Positions 46,427 through 55,578 of a stretch of DNA of 64,000 nt are shown in pieces (within the stretch, counting starts at the first letter, position 1; each line of letters begins with the position of its first letter). The notes under the pieces were generated by a model that searched no databases, had not been told where the DNA came from, and saw only the letters and a program-made list of their open reading frames with translations. Both the position numbers and the translations under genes were made by a program. The DNA is taken from positions 1 to 64,000 of the forward strand of contig NZ_JACJRV010000022.1 in NCBI RefSeq assembly GCF_014697475.1, written 5' to 3'. Source of the stretch: Nostoc sp. FACHB-152 (GTDB lineage Bacteria > Cyanobacteriota > Cyanobacteriia > Cyanobacteriales > Nostocaceae).

Positions 46427-48538
46427 TTAACCTACCACCGCACGATAAGGACTTGTCAACTTATCAAGCTGTTGAATCAACAAACTCAGGAACAATCCCA
46501 CATCTGTAACTACACCAACTGATTCAATCGAACCACGATCGCTCAGTTTAGTTACTACAGCTGGATTAATATCCACACAAACCATTTTCACACCAGCCGG
46601 GGTCATATTCCCCACACCAATCGAGTGCAGCATGGATGACAGCATCAAAATCATCTCCGCACCTTCAAGATGTTTGGCGTATTCTTCCTGGGCTTTAATC
46701 AAATCCATTTGGGTATCAGGTAAAGGCCCATCATCCCGAATGGAACCAGCTAAGACAAACGGCACGTTATTACGGACGCATTCATACATCACGCCGCTAT
46801 TAATTGCCCCCGCCTCTACAGCTTTGGCAATGCTGCCATGACGACGGACACTATTAATTACCTTTAGATGATGGCGGTGTCCACCACGCACTGCGACACC
46901 CCGCTTCATGTCCATACCAAGGGATGTACCCATGATATTCTGCTCGATGTCGTGGACTGCGATCGCATTTCCGCCAAGTAAGGCTTGCACATAACCTTCC
47001 CGAATGAGGCGTGAAAGATGTTCGCCGCCACCAGTATGAATGACCACAGGCCCGGCTGTGACAACTACTTTACCGCCAGCATCTCGGATTTTACGTAATT
47101 CCCAAGCAACTTGTTCTACCACTAACTCGACGCGGCGTTCACTAGAAACACCCGCCGACATAAAGCTAAATTCTTGGGCATTGCGTTGTTCCCGCGATTC
47201 GGTTTTGCGGATGGTGCGGATACCTAATACATCCACAATTACTTGTTCGCCAACTTCCAAATCGCGGAGAATTTTACATCTTGCGACTATACCATTAGCA
47301 GTTTGAGTAATGGCGATCGCGCCGTCCATGCGCTGATTTTCTACTTTTATCCACTGCCCATTTATCCGCACTTCCGTAGGATAAATTGTGCTGACGTAGA
47401 AATCATCAGGTGCGACACCCGCCAGAATCACAGGTTCTAGTTTGGCATCCCGTTCATCTTGAGGTAAGTCTACCGCACCCAAATCAATTAACAGAGAGAT
47501 GATTTCTTCCATCACCTCATGGGATGGTGCTGATACCTTTACCTCAGCCGCAGAGGTACTTTGCCGTTGTTCTCCCAAGTTGAAATTCAAGACTTGGAAG
47601 CTTCCGCCTGTATCGACAATCAAATCTAAGGCGCGGTTAATTAAACCAGAGTCCAGCAAATGCCCTTCTAGACGAATAATTCGGCTTTCGACAGAAACAT
47701 TAGCATGAACTTCTTCGCGTACTGGTTCTGTTACCCGCAAGGTGAGGCATTTAGCTGCCCCACCCGCTTTCAGAAATTCGGTTAACTGTGTTTCAATCAC
47801 ATCGAAGCCAACAGCATTCAAACGAGATTTTAAAGCTTCGCTGGCTTTGTTCATGATGACGATGCTGTCTACATTCACCGCATTACAGGCGAAGTTGACT
47901 GCATCGGCTTCTTCTATAGCTATCCGCTTTTCTGCTGCCACTCGCATTTCAATTAAGCGGTTGGAGTAAGAATCAAACGCACCAGGATAGTAAAGTAAAT
48001 AGCCGTTAACTAAAGGACAGAAGCAAGTATCTAAGTGATAAAAACGATCATCAATTAAACGCAGAGATAACACTTCAATATCTAGCCATTTGGCGAGATA
48101 TGGGTGAGAATCTAGCTCTGAACGGAAGCCATATCCTGCCCATAACCAACGCCCTTCTCTATCTAGAAGTGCATCGCCTGCGCCTTCAAAAGGTAAATCT
48201 TTTGGTAGTTCGTATACTGTATAACCATTTTCTTCAAACCATTGCTTGAAGTAGGGTTCTTCTCCCTGACGTTCTTTGTGTAAAAAGCGACTTAAAACTA
48301 CATTTTTGCCTAACACTAAACCCGCGTTGGCAGTAAAAACTAAATCAGGCCAACCTTTCTGCGGTGTTACTAAATTTACAGTTGCGTGTTCTTTGAGAAT
48401 TTGGTATAAACCTTGCCACTGCTCGACTGCGCGATCGCGTGAGGATTTGTGAATATTTCCTTCCATCCAAGGATTAATCACATAGTCCACATCATAGTGG
48501 TCAGGAGGACACATTAAAAAGCGAATCCTGGAACTCAT
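46427..48538 (-). CDS. agrE: Bifunctional arginine dihydrolase / ornithine-to-proline enzyme AgrE
   Basis: The 703-residue protein matches Anabaena AgrE (also called ArgZ-type), which hydrolyses arginine to ornithine, CO2 and ammonia and then converts ornithine to proline. The N-terminal guanidine-modifying domain (about 1-280) has the catalytic Asn71 (FTANAGLVLG) and Cys264 (AAKCLTLRV). The C-terminal part (about 290-700) is the LOR/SDH-like domain with a Rossmann-type GGKVVVTAGPVVIHTGGGEH. It is important for using nitrogen stored in cyanophycin. Length equals the Anabaena protein. Start ATG 48538. Single gene, not in an operon here. Confidence 0.96.
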   Translation of the reverse strand: MSSRIRFLMCPPDHYDVDYVINPWMEGNIHKSSRDRAVEQWQGLYQILKEHATVNLVTPQKGWPDLVFTANAGLVLGKNVVLSRFLHKERQGEEPYFKQWFEENGYTVYELPKDLPFEGAGDALLDREGRWLWAGYGFRSELDSHPYLAKWLDIEVLSLRLIDDRFYHLDTCFCPLVNGYLLYYPGAFDSYSNRLIEMRVAAEKRIAIEEADAVNFACNAVNVDSIVIMNKASEALKSRLNAVGFDVIETQLTEFLKAGGAAKCLTLRVTEPVREEVHANVSVESRIIRLEGHLLDSGLINRALDLIVDTGGSFQVLNFNLGEQRQSTSAAEVKVSAPSHEVMEEIISLLIDLGAVDLPQDERDAKLEPVILAGVAPDDFYVSTIYPTEVRINGQWIKVENQRMDGAIAITQTANGIVARCKILRDLEVGEQVIVDVLGIRTIRKTESREQRNAQEFSFMSAGVSSERRVELVVEQVAWELRKIRDAGGKVVVTAGPVVIHTGGGEHLSRLIREGYVQALLGGNAIAVHDIEQNIMGTSLGMDMKRGVAVRGGHRHHLKVINSVRRHGSIAKAVEAGAINSGVMYECVRNNVPFVLAGSIRDDGPLPDTQMDLIKAQEEYAKHLEGAEMILMLSSMLHSIGVGNMTPAGVKMVCVDINPAVVTKLSDRGSIESVGVVTDVGLFLSLLIQQLDKLTSPYRAVVG

Positions 48539-48722
48539 AAAAATCTTACTACTGTTATAAATGCGACAAGCTTAACCCGGAGAAAATGGTTTATCTGTTA
48601 CTAAACCTCTACCTTTAGGTAGTTGAGAATTCACAAAGGCTTACATTTTATTTTATTACCGGTCAACGTAAAGTTACCGCTTCGTAATTCCGTGTTATTT
48701 TAACGCTATTTGGTTAACTACG

Positions 48723-49160
48723 ATGACAAAACTAACAATTACTATAGATAATCATCCTGATCCCCAAGATATTCGTAGTGTCATCAACCAACTAGTGGAA
48801 TACAACAATAGCCAGACAGAAAAAGACGTATATGATCCCCTGGCTATTTGGGTACGCGATGGTGACAGCACTATTGTTGCGGGTTTAGTTGGTAAAACAC
48901 ACTGGGGATGGTTGTATATTTCGCATCTGTGGGTAGATGAGGCTCTGCGAGGTCAAGGTTATGGCAGAAAATTGATGTTAGACGCAGAGGAAGTGGCGAA
49001 ACAGCGTAATTGTAGTCATGCTTATCTGGATACTTTCAGTTTTCAAGCTTTAGGTTTTTATCAGCGTCTCGGCTACCAAATATTTGGTGTTCTCGAAAAT
49101 TTTCCACCTGGACATCAACGGTATTTTTTACAGAAAAATTTAGTACATAAGAATACATAA
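48723..49160 (+). CDS. GNAT-family N-acetyltransferase
   Basis: The 145-residue protein has a GNAT fold. The acetyl-CoA loop is visible as VDEALRGQGYGRKLMLDAEE (R/Q-x-x-G-x-G/A), followed by AYLDTFSFQALGFYQRLGYQ. The substrate is unknown. Start ATG 48723, 184 nt upstream of which lies the divergent agrE start. Cytosolic; no operon partner. Confidence 0.88.
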   Translation: MTKLTITIDNHPDPQDIRSVINQLVEYNNSQTEKDVYDPLAIWVRDGDSTIVAGLVGKTHWGWLYISHLWVDEALRGQGYGRKLMLDAEEVAKQRNCSHAYLDTFSFQALGFYQRLGYQIFGVLENFPPGHQRYFLQKNLVHKNT

Positions 49161-49356
49161 AAATACTATTAATTTTACAGTAATCACAATTCAAGCACAG
49201 ATGATAGATTTCTCTGTTAATTAAGGATGTCCAACCTCAAAATAGTCAGGCGATCGCTAACATCTGACTCTCACGAGAATATAGTTTTATACTGGACAAT
49301 CCTGAAGAAAGCAGGCTTTAATTGATACGAACAAAATCAGGGTTATTTCTACATCA

Positions 49357-50145
49357 ATGTTTAGCGGTTCCGTTTTTCCCGACATTCAAAACCATTGGGC
49401 AAAAGCGTCAATTCTTGCAGCCACCCAGCGAAATATCTTCAAAGGTTATGCTGACGGTACTTTTCGCCCTGCTGCACCTGTGACTCGTGCTGAATTTGCA
49501 GCGATTATTTCTACAGCTTTACCACGACAGCCATTATCTCTTCCGGCGATTAGCTTTACAGATGTACCTACAAATCACTGGGCTGCAAAAGCGATCGCCC
49601 AAGCCTATCAGTCAAAGTATTTATCTGGCTATCCTAATAATTTATTTAAACCTAATGAAATCATCTCACGTGTGCAAGTTTTGGCGGCTTTAGCCTCTGG
49701 GTTAAATTATGAAGTCACAGTAGACCCGATAAATACTGTAAAGAAGTATTATGATGATTTCGCGCAAATTCCTAGTTATGCAATACGTGCGATCGCAGCC
49801 GCTACAGAAAAACGTATTGTAGTTAACTATCCTGACATCAAACGCTTACAACCCAATCAAAATGCTACTAGAGGCGACATCGCTGCATTGATATGTCGAG
49901 TTCTAGAAATTCCTACCGTACCTCACAATTATATTGCTGGTCTAGAATTATTCGTCATTCCGCCACAATTTGATGCAGCTGATCCTTTTGTCAAAGAATT
50001 GGCACGGGTACAAAAAGATAATCAGTGGGGTTATATCGACAAAACTGGCAAATTTGTCATTCCTCCGCAATTTAATGAAGCTAGTTATTTTGCAGAAGGA
50101 TTAGCTTTAGTCAAAGAAAATACCAATAACTCACAATCAGCCTAA
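49357..50145 (+). CDS. SLH-domain protein with truncated WG-repeat tail
   Basis: The 262-residue protein carries S-layer homology modules (about residues 1-190: DIQNHWAKASILAATQRNIF, DGTFRPAAPVTRAEFAAIIS and NHWAAKAIAQAYQ) and then WG-type repeats (GYIDKTGKFVIPPQFNEASY). The array is cut short by TAA at 50143-50145. It lacks a signal peptide in the reading frame, which is odd for an SLH protein. The next gene starts three nucleotides later in the same frame, so this may be the N-terminus of one ancestral protein. Start ATG 49357. Confidence 0.8.
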   Translation: MFSGSVFPDIQNHWAKASILAATQRNIFKGYADGTFRPAAPVTRAEFAAIISTALPRQPLSLPAISFTDVPTNHWAAKAIAQAYQSKYLSGYPNNLFKPNEIISRVQVLAALASGLNYEVTVDPINTVKKYYDDFAQIPSYAIRAIAAATEKRIVVNYPDIKRLQPNQNATRGDIAALICRVLEIPTVPHNYIAGLELFVIPPQFDAADPFVKELARVQKDNQWGYIDKTGKFVIPPQFNEASYFAEGLALVKENTNNSQSA

Positions 50146-50148
50146 TTC

Positions 50149-52041
50149 ATGGAAATTCGCGGTATTTGGATAACTACAACAGGTAGCCAAGTTTTTGACT
50201 CCAAACAAAATATTGTTAAAGCAATGAACTTGCTTGCTGAAACAGGATTCAACGTAGTATTTCCTGTTGTCTGGAATAACGGTTTAACTACGTATCTCAG
50301 CCGAGTTATGCGAGAAAACTTTGGCACAGAAATAAATCCACGATTTCAAGGTAGAGATCCTTTAGCAGAATTAATTATTGAAGCTAAACGAGTTAATATC
50401 GCTGTTATTCCTTGGTTTGAGTATGGATTTGCTAGTTCTTATAAAAAGAACGGTGGGTCAATCATCGCCAAAAAACCAGAATGGGCAGCCCGTGACTCTG
50501 CTGGTAATTTATTAATTAAAAATGGTTTTGAGTGGTTGAATGCTTTTGATAACGAAGTGCAGAACTTTTTACTAAGTTTATTCCTAGAAGTCGTTAAAAA
50601 TTATGAAGTTGCAGGTATTCAAGGAGATGATCGCTTTCCTGCTTTCCCCAGTGAAGGTGGTTACGATTCAAAAACTGTTGAACGCTATAAACAAGAGTTT
50701 AATCAACTACCTCCAGAAAATGTGAAAGAACCAAAGTGGTTACAGTGGCGGGCTGATATTCTGACAAATTTTCTCACGCGCGTCTACCGTGAAATAATTA
50801 ATGTTAATCCAGATTTAATTATTTCACTTGCTCCGAGTGCTTATCCTTGGAGTCATGAGAACTATCTACAAGATTCTAAAACTTGGGTAGAACAGGGATT
50901 AGTCGATTTAATTCATCCGCAGTTATATTACCGAGAGTTTGAACTTTATAAGAGAGATATAGATAGAGTAGTAGCTAATCAATTTACAAAAGAACAACTG
51001 CCCCAGCTAATACCAGGTGTGCTGTTAAAACAAAATACATATATAATTACTCCACAACATTTAGTCCAGGCATTAAAATATAACCGTTCTGTTGGTATTA
51101 AAGGAGAAGTTTTATTCTTTTATGAAGCTTTAATAGAAGATAATAACGCTTTAGCTAAAGTTCTACAATCAGAGGTTTACTCTCAATCTCCTGGTAATTT
51201 TGATCAGAAAGAAATTAAAAAATTCAGTTTTACTCATCGACGGATAAATAGTAATTTCAAGTACATAAATCCATCACAGGAAACAGTTCTCAAAGCCCAA
51301 TTTGATTGGGTTGAACAATTTTCGGAAGGGATGGCAGCCGTTAAGATGGGATACAAATCCAGTTACATTGATAAAACAGGTAAACTTATCAGCCGCCTGC
51401 GGTTTGATACTGCTGCACCTTTTTCAGAAGGACTAGCCCTAGTAAAAATTAATAATAAATATGGGTATATCGATAAAAATGCCAAACTAGTCATACCCTT
51501 ACAATTTGATGATGCGGTATCTTTTTCATCAGGTATGGCAGCTATAAAAATAGCTAATAAGTGGGGATATATTGAGCAAACAGGCAAAATCATTATTTCT
51601 GCTCAATTTGATGAAGCTAAATCATTATCTGAGGACTTAGCAGCCGTAAAAATAGATAATAAATGGGGATATATTAATCAAACAAGTCAAACTAGAATTG
51701 ACTTTCAATTTGATGAGGCTGGAAGATTTTCTGAAAGTTTAGCAGCAGTTAAAATTTTGAATAAATCAGGTTATATAGATAAATTTGGTAATTTTATAAT
51801 CGAGCCAAAATTTGATGAAGCTGATATTTTTTCTCAAGGGGTAGCTTCTGTCAAAATAGATAATAAATGGGGATATATTAATCAGTTTGGTGAGTTTATT
51901 ATTCAACCAATTTTTGATTTTGCTAAACCATTTTATCAAAGTATGGCATTAGTTAATATAGGTGGAGAATTTAAACGATATGAGGAACAAGGAAAAGCTT
52001 ATTTTACAGGAGGTAAATGGGGATATATCCGTAAACCTTAA
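50149..52041 (+). CDS. GHL10-type glycosidase with C-terminal WG repeats
   Basis: The 630-residue protein has a DUF187/GHL10 barrel (about residues 1-340: RGIWITTTGSQVFDSK, FPVVWNNGLTTYL, VIPWFEYGF, and GIQGDDRFPAFPSEGGYDSK) followed by at least six WG repeats (about 380-630), each near KxxxKWGYI. It resembles the secreted paralogue at 34479-35735, but has no signal peptide of its own and no ribosome-binding site before ATG 50149. It follows the SLH gene in frame, separated only by TAA TTC. Function inferred as polysaccharide or wall-associated hydrolase; the repeats may bind protein or wall. Confidence 0.85.
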   Translation: MEIRGIWITTTGSQVFDSKQNIVKAMNLLAETGFNVVFPVVWNNGLTTYLSRVMRENFGTEINPRFQGRDPLAELIIEAKRVNIAVIPWFEYGFASSYKKNGGSIIAKKPEWAARDSAGNLLIKNGFEWLNAFDNEVQNFLLSLFLEVVKNYEVAGIQGDDRFPAFPSEGGYDSKTVERYKQEFNQLPPENVKEPKWLQWRADILTNFLTRVYREIINVNPDLIISLAPSAYPWSHENYLQDSKTWVEQGLVDLIHPQLYYREFELYKRDIDRVVANQFTKEQLPQLIPGVLLKQNTYIITPQHLVQALKYNRSVGIKGEVLFFYEALIEDNNALAKVLQSEVYSQSPGNFDQKEIKKFSFTHRRINSNFKYINPSQETVLKAQFDWVEQFSEGMAAVKMGYKSSYIDKTGKLISRLRFDTAAPFSEGLALVKINNKYGYIDKNAKLVIPLQFDDAVSFSSGMAAIKIANKWGYIEQTGKIIISAQFDEAKSLSEDLAAVKIDNKWGYINQTSQTRIDFQFDEAGRFSESLAAVKILNKSGYIDKFGNFIIEPKFDEADIFSQGVASVKIDNKWGYINQFGEFIIQPIFDFAKPFYQSMALVNIGGEFKRYEEQGKAYFTGGKWGYIRKP

Positions 52042-52070
52042 AAATTTAAGTCCAGCACTCATAAATGTTT

Positions 52071-52529
52071 CTAAAATATAGAAATATTGGTAGGGAGTGA
52101 AGGCTGAAAACAAGGCGTTTTTATCTGAAAAAATTGCTTAAGAATTCTTTTAAGGGAGTTTTGTTTGACTAGTTTGATAGCACTAGCAACATCAAGCCAT
52201 TCTCTTTGTCTTTGGCCTGCTTCGGGATAATCCTCACTCAGCATTTCTACTAACAATAAATACATATGCACTCGGTAAATTTTGCCGCGTTTGCGATACC
52301 TGTAAGTGCCAACTTTATTCTCATCTACCTGCCCAATTATGCCAGCTTCTTCCCAAGCTTCTTTGGCGGCTGAAGCACGCGGACTCATACCTTTAGAAAT
52401 TCCGCCTTTTGGAATTACCCAGTTGTTGCGATCGCGGGTTGTAATCAACAAGACTTCGATGTTCCCGTTTTGAACTCTATAAGGAATTACCCCCGACTGC
52501 TTGAAAATTTTGCTGACTTTTGGACTCAT
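52071..52529 (-). CDS. Nudix hydrolase
   Basis: The 152-residue protein has a Nudix box (GGISKGMSPRASAAKEAWEE then AG). The canonical first Glu of the box is Met, a known variant in one Nudix subgroup related to diadenosine- or inositol-polyphosphate hydrolases. The substrate cannot be read. Start ATG 52529. It is on the same strand as the TetR-family gene upstream, from which it is separated by 87 nt. Cytosolic. Confidence 0.85.
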   Translation of the reverse strand: MSPKVSKIFKQSGVIPYRVQNGNIEVLLITTRDRNNWVIPKGGISKGMSPRASAAKEAWEEAGIIGQVDENKVGTYRYRKRGKIYRVHMYLLLVEMLSEDYPEAGQRQREWLDVASAIKLVKQNSLKRILKQFFQIKTPCFQPSLPTNISIF

Positions 52530-52616
52530 GAGTTTTTTGGATGAGTGTCATCATGAAACAACGTAAGGTTTCACCTAAATCTGGTTTCTAACCATTTAAT
52601 ATAAAGCAAGTTGCTG

Positions 52617-53834
52617 TCATGCTGGCTTATGATCTAAACGAACAGCCGCCTCTAAAGCAGCTTTTTCTTTGGCGCGGCGGGCATAAGGCTGTAATTGAGT
52701 GCGATCGCAACCTGTCAGAATACTCAAATCTTCCAAGTTCATCCCTCGCATAATCATTTCTACACGCCAAGTTTGTTGGGCTTGGGAAATTTCTGGTATT
52801 TTTCCTTGAGGTGTGAGTAGTCCTTGAGTCCAAAGTTGCCAACGTTGCAGCAATTCAGCTTCAGACATAGAGTTACCTTCAACACCAATAAACATAGCTG
52901 GATGATGATCTTTACGACTTTTTAACCACTTCATTAGAGGATTATTAGTGTAAGCACCATAATGTTTACCTAAAATCCATTGATTTACAGGTACTTGGCG
53001 AGGTAACCCTGGGGTGGTAATTTGGAGAAAGTGTCCTTGGGGATCACATACTTGGTGCAATCGCTGCAAGCCAATTATTTCTGGAACTGATAAGCCAGCA
53101 CCAAATAACAAGTATGCTAAAGCATAATCCTGTATTCCTGACTTTTTGGCATTTTGCAGAATTTCGTGGACTAAAATCGCAGGTAAGTCAACTACTTCAC
53201 TGGCAATTAAGGCTTCTATTGCTGATTGCGGCGCAGAGGACATAGCTCCATGTAAAAACAACTCTACTAAATTCTCTAAAAAATCATTTCGATCTTCCCA
53301 CAGTTCATGAAATTCACTTGTGAATTCAATTACTGCATAACCCAAAATCATGCCATTGAGTAAACTAGCTAATTTTTCTGCCGGAAGATAGGTATTAATG
53401 TCTCCTTGCTGGATGACAGTAGCTAAATATTGAGCTACATAGCGATTGGCTTCTGTTAATCCTCGTCCCAAAGCACGGCGATGTTCCGCCGGAAATTGGT
53501 CTGCTTCACCGACTACAGAGCGCACAAATTCCGGGACTCGTTCTAATGTATGTAAGCTTTCACTTGCATAATCTTTCAGGGCTTGATAGACGTTACCAGG
53601 AGGAGTAGCCCGTTTGACTAGAGATTCTCCCAAATCCTTAAAAGCTGCTGATTCTTCTAATACAGCTAAAAGTAGCCCATGTTTATTACCAAAATGGCGA
53701 AATAGCGTCACTTCATTAACTTCAGCTTTTTCGGCGATTTGACGCGTAGTAGTACTACTGACTCCCTGGGTAGTAAATAAATCTAATGCTGCCTGAATAA
53801 GGCGTTGACGGGCTGAAATAGATTGAGATGCCAT
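52617..53834 (-). CDS. TetR-family transcriptional regulator (long form)
   Basis: The protein starts with a TetR DNA-binding domain: RQRLIQAALDLFTTQGVSST, TRQIAEKAEVNEVTLFRHFG, NKHGLLLAVLEE. It is unusually long (about 405 residues from the chosen start), with extra C-terminal sequence. I chose ATG 53834 because the operator-like palindrome at 53844-53858 would otherwise be coding; TTG at 53870 is the alternative. It is divergent from an acyl desaturase gene, with two matching palindromes between, so it probably represses itself and the desaturase in response to a fatty-acyl ligand, which is inference. Confidence 0.85.
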   Translation of the reverse strand: MASQSISARQRLIQAALDLFTTQGVSSTTTRQIAEKAEVNEVTLFRHFGNKHGLLLAVLEESAAFKDLGESLVKRATPPGNVYQALKDYASESLHTLERVPEFVRSVVGEADQFPAEHRRALGRGLTEANRYVAQYLATVIQQGDINTYLPAEKLASLLNGMILGYAVIEFTSEFHELWEDRNDFLENLVELFLHGAMSSAPQSAIEALIASEVVDLPAILVHEILQNAKKSGIQDYALAYLLFGAGLSVPEIIGLQRLHQVCDPQGHFLQITTPGLPRQVPVNQWILGKHYGAYTNNPLMKWLKSRKDHHPAMFIGVEGNSMSEAELLQRWQLWTQGLLTPQGKIPEISQAQQTWRVEMIMRGMNLEDLSILTGCDRTQLQPYARRAKEKAALEAAVRLDHKPA

Positions 53835-53843
53835 AAGAAAAAT

Positions 53844-53858
53844 GCAAGTGCCACTTGC
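53844..53858. promoter_or_regulatory. Putative TetR operator 1
   Basis: GCAAGTGCCACTTGC is a nearly perfect palindrome, extendable to TGCAAGTG-C-CACTTGCA (53843-53859). It lies 9 nt upstream of the chosen TetR start, where binding would block that gene's expression. Confidence 0.6.
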
Positions 53859-53890
53859 ACAAAATTTCAATAGTTGTTACGATGCCTAAT

Positions 53891-53905
53891 GTAAGTGATA
53901 CTTGC
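53891..53905. promoter_or_regulatory. Putative TetR operator 2
   Basis: GTAAGTGATACTTGC matches operator 1 at 12 of 15 positions and shares the pattern GYAAGTGNYACTTGC. It lies 33 nt from operator 1 and before both possible desaturase starts, positioned to regulate the divergent desaturase. Confidence 0.55.
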
Positions 53906-54008
53906 TTCACTCCACTGTAACGAACTAGTTTACAGAATGGAAAAATTTATTGGGAAAGCTTGCCGAAAATCAAGCAAATCACTTCATGATCCATCAACGG
54001 AATTGTTT

Positions 54009-54863
54009 ATGACTGCAAAGTATCTGGCGGTTGCCCCTGAGACAAGAAATTCACCTCGTATCAGATGGGTGAATGTGGCATTTTTTGCGACTATTCATGC
54101 CTTAGCTTTATTGGCTCCTTGGTTTTTTTCTTGGTCAGCGCTAGGATTGTTGGTGTTTCTCCATTGGCTGTTCGGAAGTATTGGCATCTGCTTAGGATAT
54201 CATCGACTATTAAGCCATCGGAGTTTCCAAGTACCCAAGTGGTTAGAATATGCGATCGCCACTATTGGAGCCTTAGCTATGCAAGGTGGGCCGATTTTTT
54301 GGATTGGTGGACACCGCCAGCATCACGCCCACACAGAAGATATCAACTTAGATCCCTACTCTGCCAAGCGTGGATTTTGGTGGAGTCATATGCTGTGGAT
54401 TCTGTGTCCTCGTCCTGAGTTTTTTGACTATGAAGTTTATAAGAAATATGCGCCTGACCTTGAAAGACAACCTTACTATCGCTGGTTAGATCGCTACTTT
54501 TTATTGTTGCAAATTCCCTTGGGAATCTTGCTATATGCTTTAGGCGGTTGGTCTTTTGTAGTTTATGGGATGTTTGTAAGAGCAGTCTTGTTGTGGCACT
54601 CCACTTGGTTTGTCAATTCTGCATCACACATTTGGGGTTATCGCACCTTTGATGCCAACGATGAAGCGCGTAACTTGTGGTGGGTATCACTTCTAACTCA
54701 TGGCGAAGGCTGGCACAACAATCATCATACCTTTCCCCACGTAGCCAAATCTGGCTTTCAGTGGTGGGAGATTGATATCACTTGGTGGAGTATTAAAGCT
54801 TTAAAAACATTAGGTTTAGCCAAGAAAGTAGTATTACCCCCGCAAGTTGTAGGTCAAAAATGA
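54009..54863 (+). CDS. desC: Acyl desaturase (delta-9 DesC type)
   Basis: This membrane di-iron desaturase introduces a double bond into acyl chains. The three histidine boxes are HRLLSH, HRQHH and HNNHH, and several hydrophobic helices lie between (such as WVNVAFFATIHALALLAPWF). It resembles delta-9 acyl-lipid desaturases (DesC) of Nostoc; the position of the double bond and the glycerol position used (sn-1 or sn-2) are not deducible. I chose ATG 54009; ATG 53938 is the upstream in-frame alternative, giving 24 extra residues. Divergently transcribed from a TetR-family regulator with two putative operators. Confidence 0.88.
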   Translation: MTAKYLAVAPETRNSPRIRWVNVAFFATIHALALLAPWFFSWSALGLLVFLHWLFGSIGICLGYHRLLSHRSFQVPKWLEYAIATIGALAMQGGPIFWIGGHRQHHAHTEDINLDPYSAKRGFWWSHMLWILCPRPEFFDYEVYKKYAPDLERQPYYRWLDRYFLLLQIPLGILLYALGGWSFVVYGMFVRAVLLWHSTWFVNSASHIWGYRTFDANDEARNLWWVSLLTHGEGWHNNHHTFPHVAKSGFQWWEIDITWWSIKALKTLGLAKKVVLPPQVVGQK

Positions 54864-54864
54864 A

Positions 54865-55278
54865 TTAGCTGAGAGTTGCCAAGAAAACCTCTGGCAGCAT
54901 AACGGGGATAGTAGCTAGACGAAAATCCTTAATATTGCGGGTGACAATTGCTTCTATCCCTGCGGCTCTAGCAGATGCATGAGTCACCGCATCCTCAAAA
55001 TCAGTAAATGAACTTGCAAGTGCTTCTCTAATTACCGCATCTGTAACTGCGGCAACCTGAAGTTTAGACATCAAAGTATTTAATGTTTCTCGGCTCTTTT
55101 CACTACCTAAATGTTTTCTTAAAATATAGAACAGATTAGTTATTGTATGTGCTGCTAAGTATCCTTCTACCTTTCCTTGAGCAACCGTATCAATTGCTAA
55201 TGCTGAGGCTGTAAAAAAAGGCTGGCGTTGCAGCAACACATCAAGAACTACATCAGTATCGAAAAGTATCCCTTTCAC
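54865..55278 (-). CDS. PIN-domain protein (toxin-like)
   Basis: The 137-residue PIN-domain protein begins ILFDTDVVLDVLLQRQPF with the first catalytic Asp, and later has DFEDAVTHASARAAG and IVTRNIKDF with the conserved acidic and Thr-Arg residues. It is the second gene of a pair whose first gene (antitoxin-like) overlaps it by 4 nt. Activity would be RNA cleavage; target unknown. Start ATG 55278. Confidence 0.82.
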   Translation of the reverse strand: MKGILFDTDVVLDVLLQRQPFFTASALAIDTVAQGKVEGYLAAHTITNLFYILRKHLGSEKSRETLNTLMSKLQVAAVTDAVIREALASSFTDFEDAVTHASARAAGIEAIVTRNIKDFRLATIPVMLPEVFLATLS

Positions 55279-55529
55279 TGATATTTATCCTCAAGATAAT
55301 CCAAGTATTGCTGCTGTAAAACCTCTGAATCGTCAACATTTTCTTCTAGATTCAAAATTCCTACTAAACTCTGAGTCCAAGAACTAAGTTCAATTGGTTG
55401 CTCTGGATCTGGCAACTGCTCAAAAAAAGTTGCGATCGCTTCTGAAAGGGAGATGTTATGAATTTTTGCCCATTTCTTAGCTTTCTTAACTAGTGCATCG
55501 TCTAAGCGTAAAGTCAGCTTCGTTTGCAT
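55275..55529 (-). CDS. Antitoxin-like RHH protein (DUF6364 type)
   Basis: The 84-residue protein starts with a ribbon-helix-helix-like segment (KLTLRLDDALVKKAKKWAKI then HNISLSEAIATFFEQL) that resembles DUF6364 antitoxins. The acidic tail is typical for toxin inhibition. It overlaps the PIN gene by 4 nt (55275-55278), consistent with translational coupling. Start ATG 55529. Confidence 0.78.
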   Translation of the reverse strand: MQTKLTLRLDDALVKKAKKWAKIHNISLSEAIATFFEQLPDPEQPIELSSWTQSLVGILNLEENVDDSEVLQQQYLDYLEDKYQ

Positions 55530-55578
55530 AATGCCTCTAAGTGACGTATATTTTCAACTTTGATATACGTCATGATAG

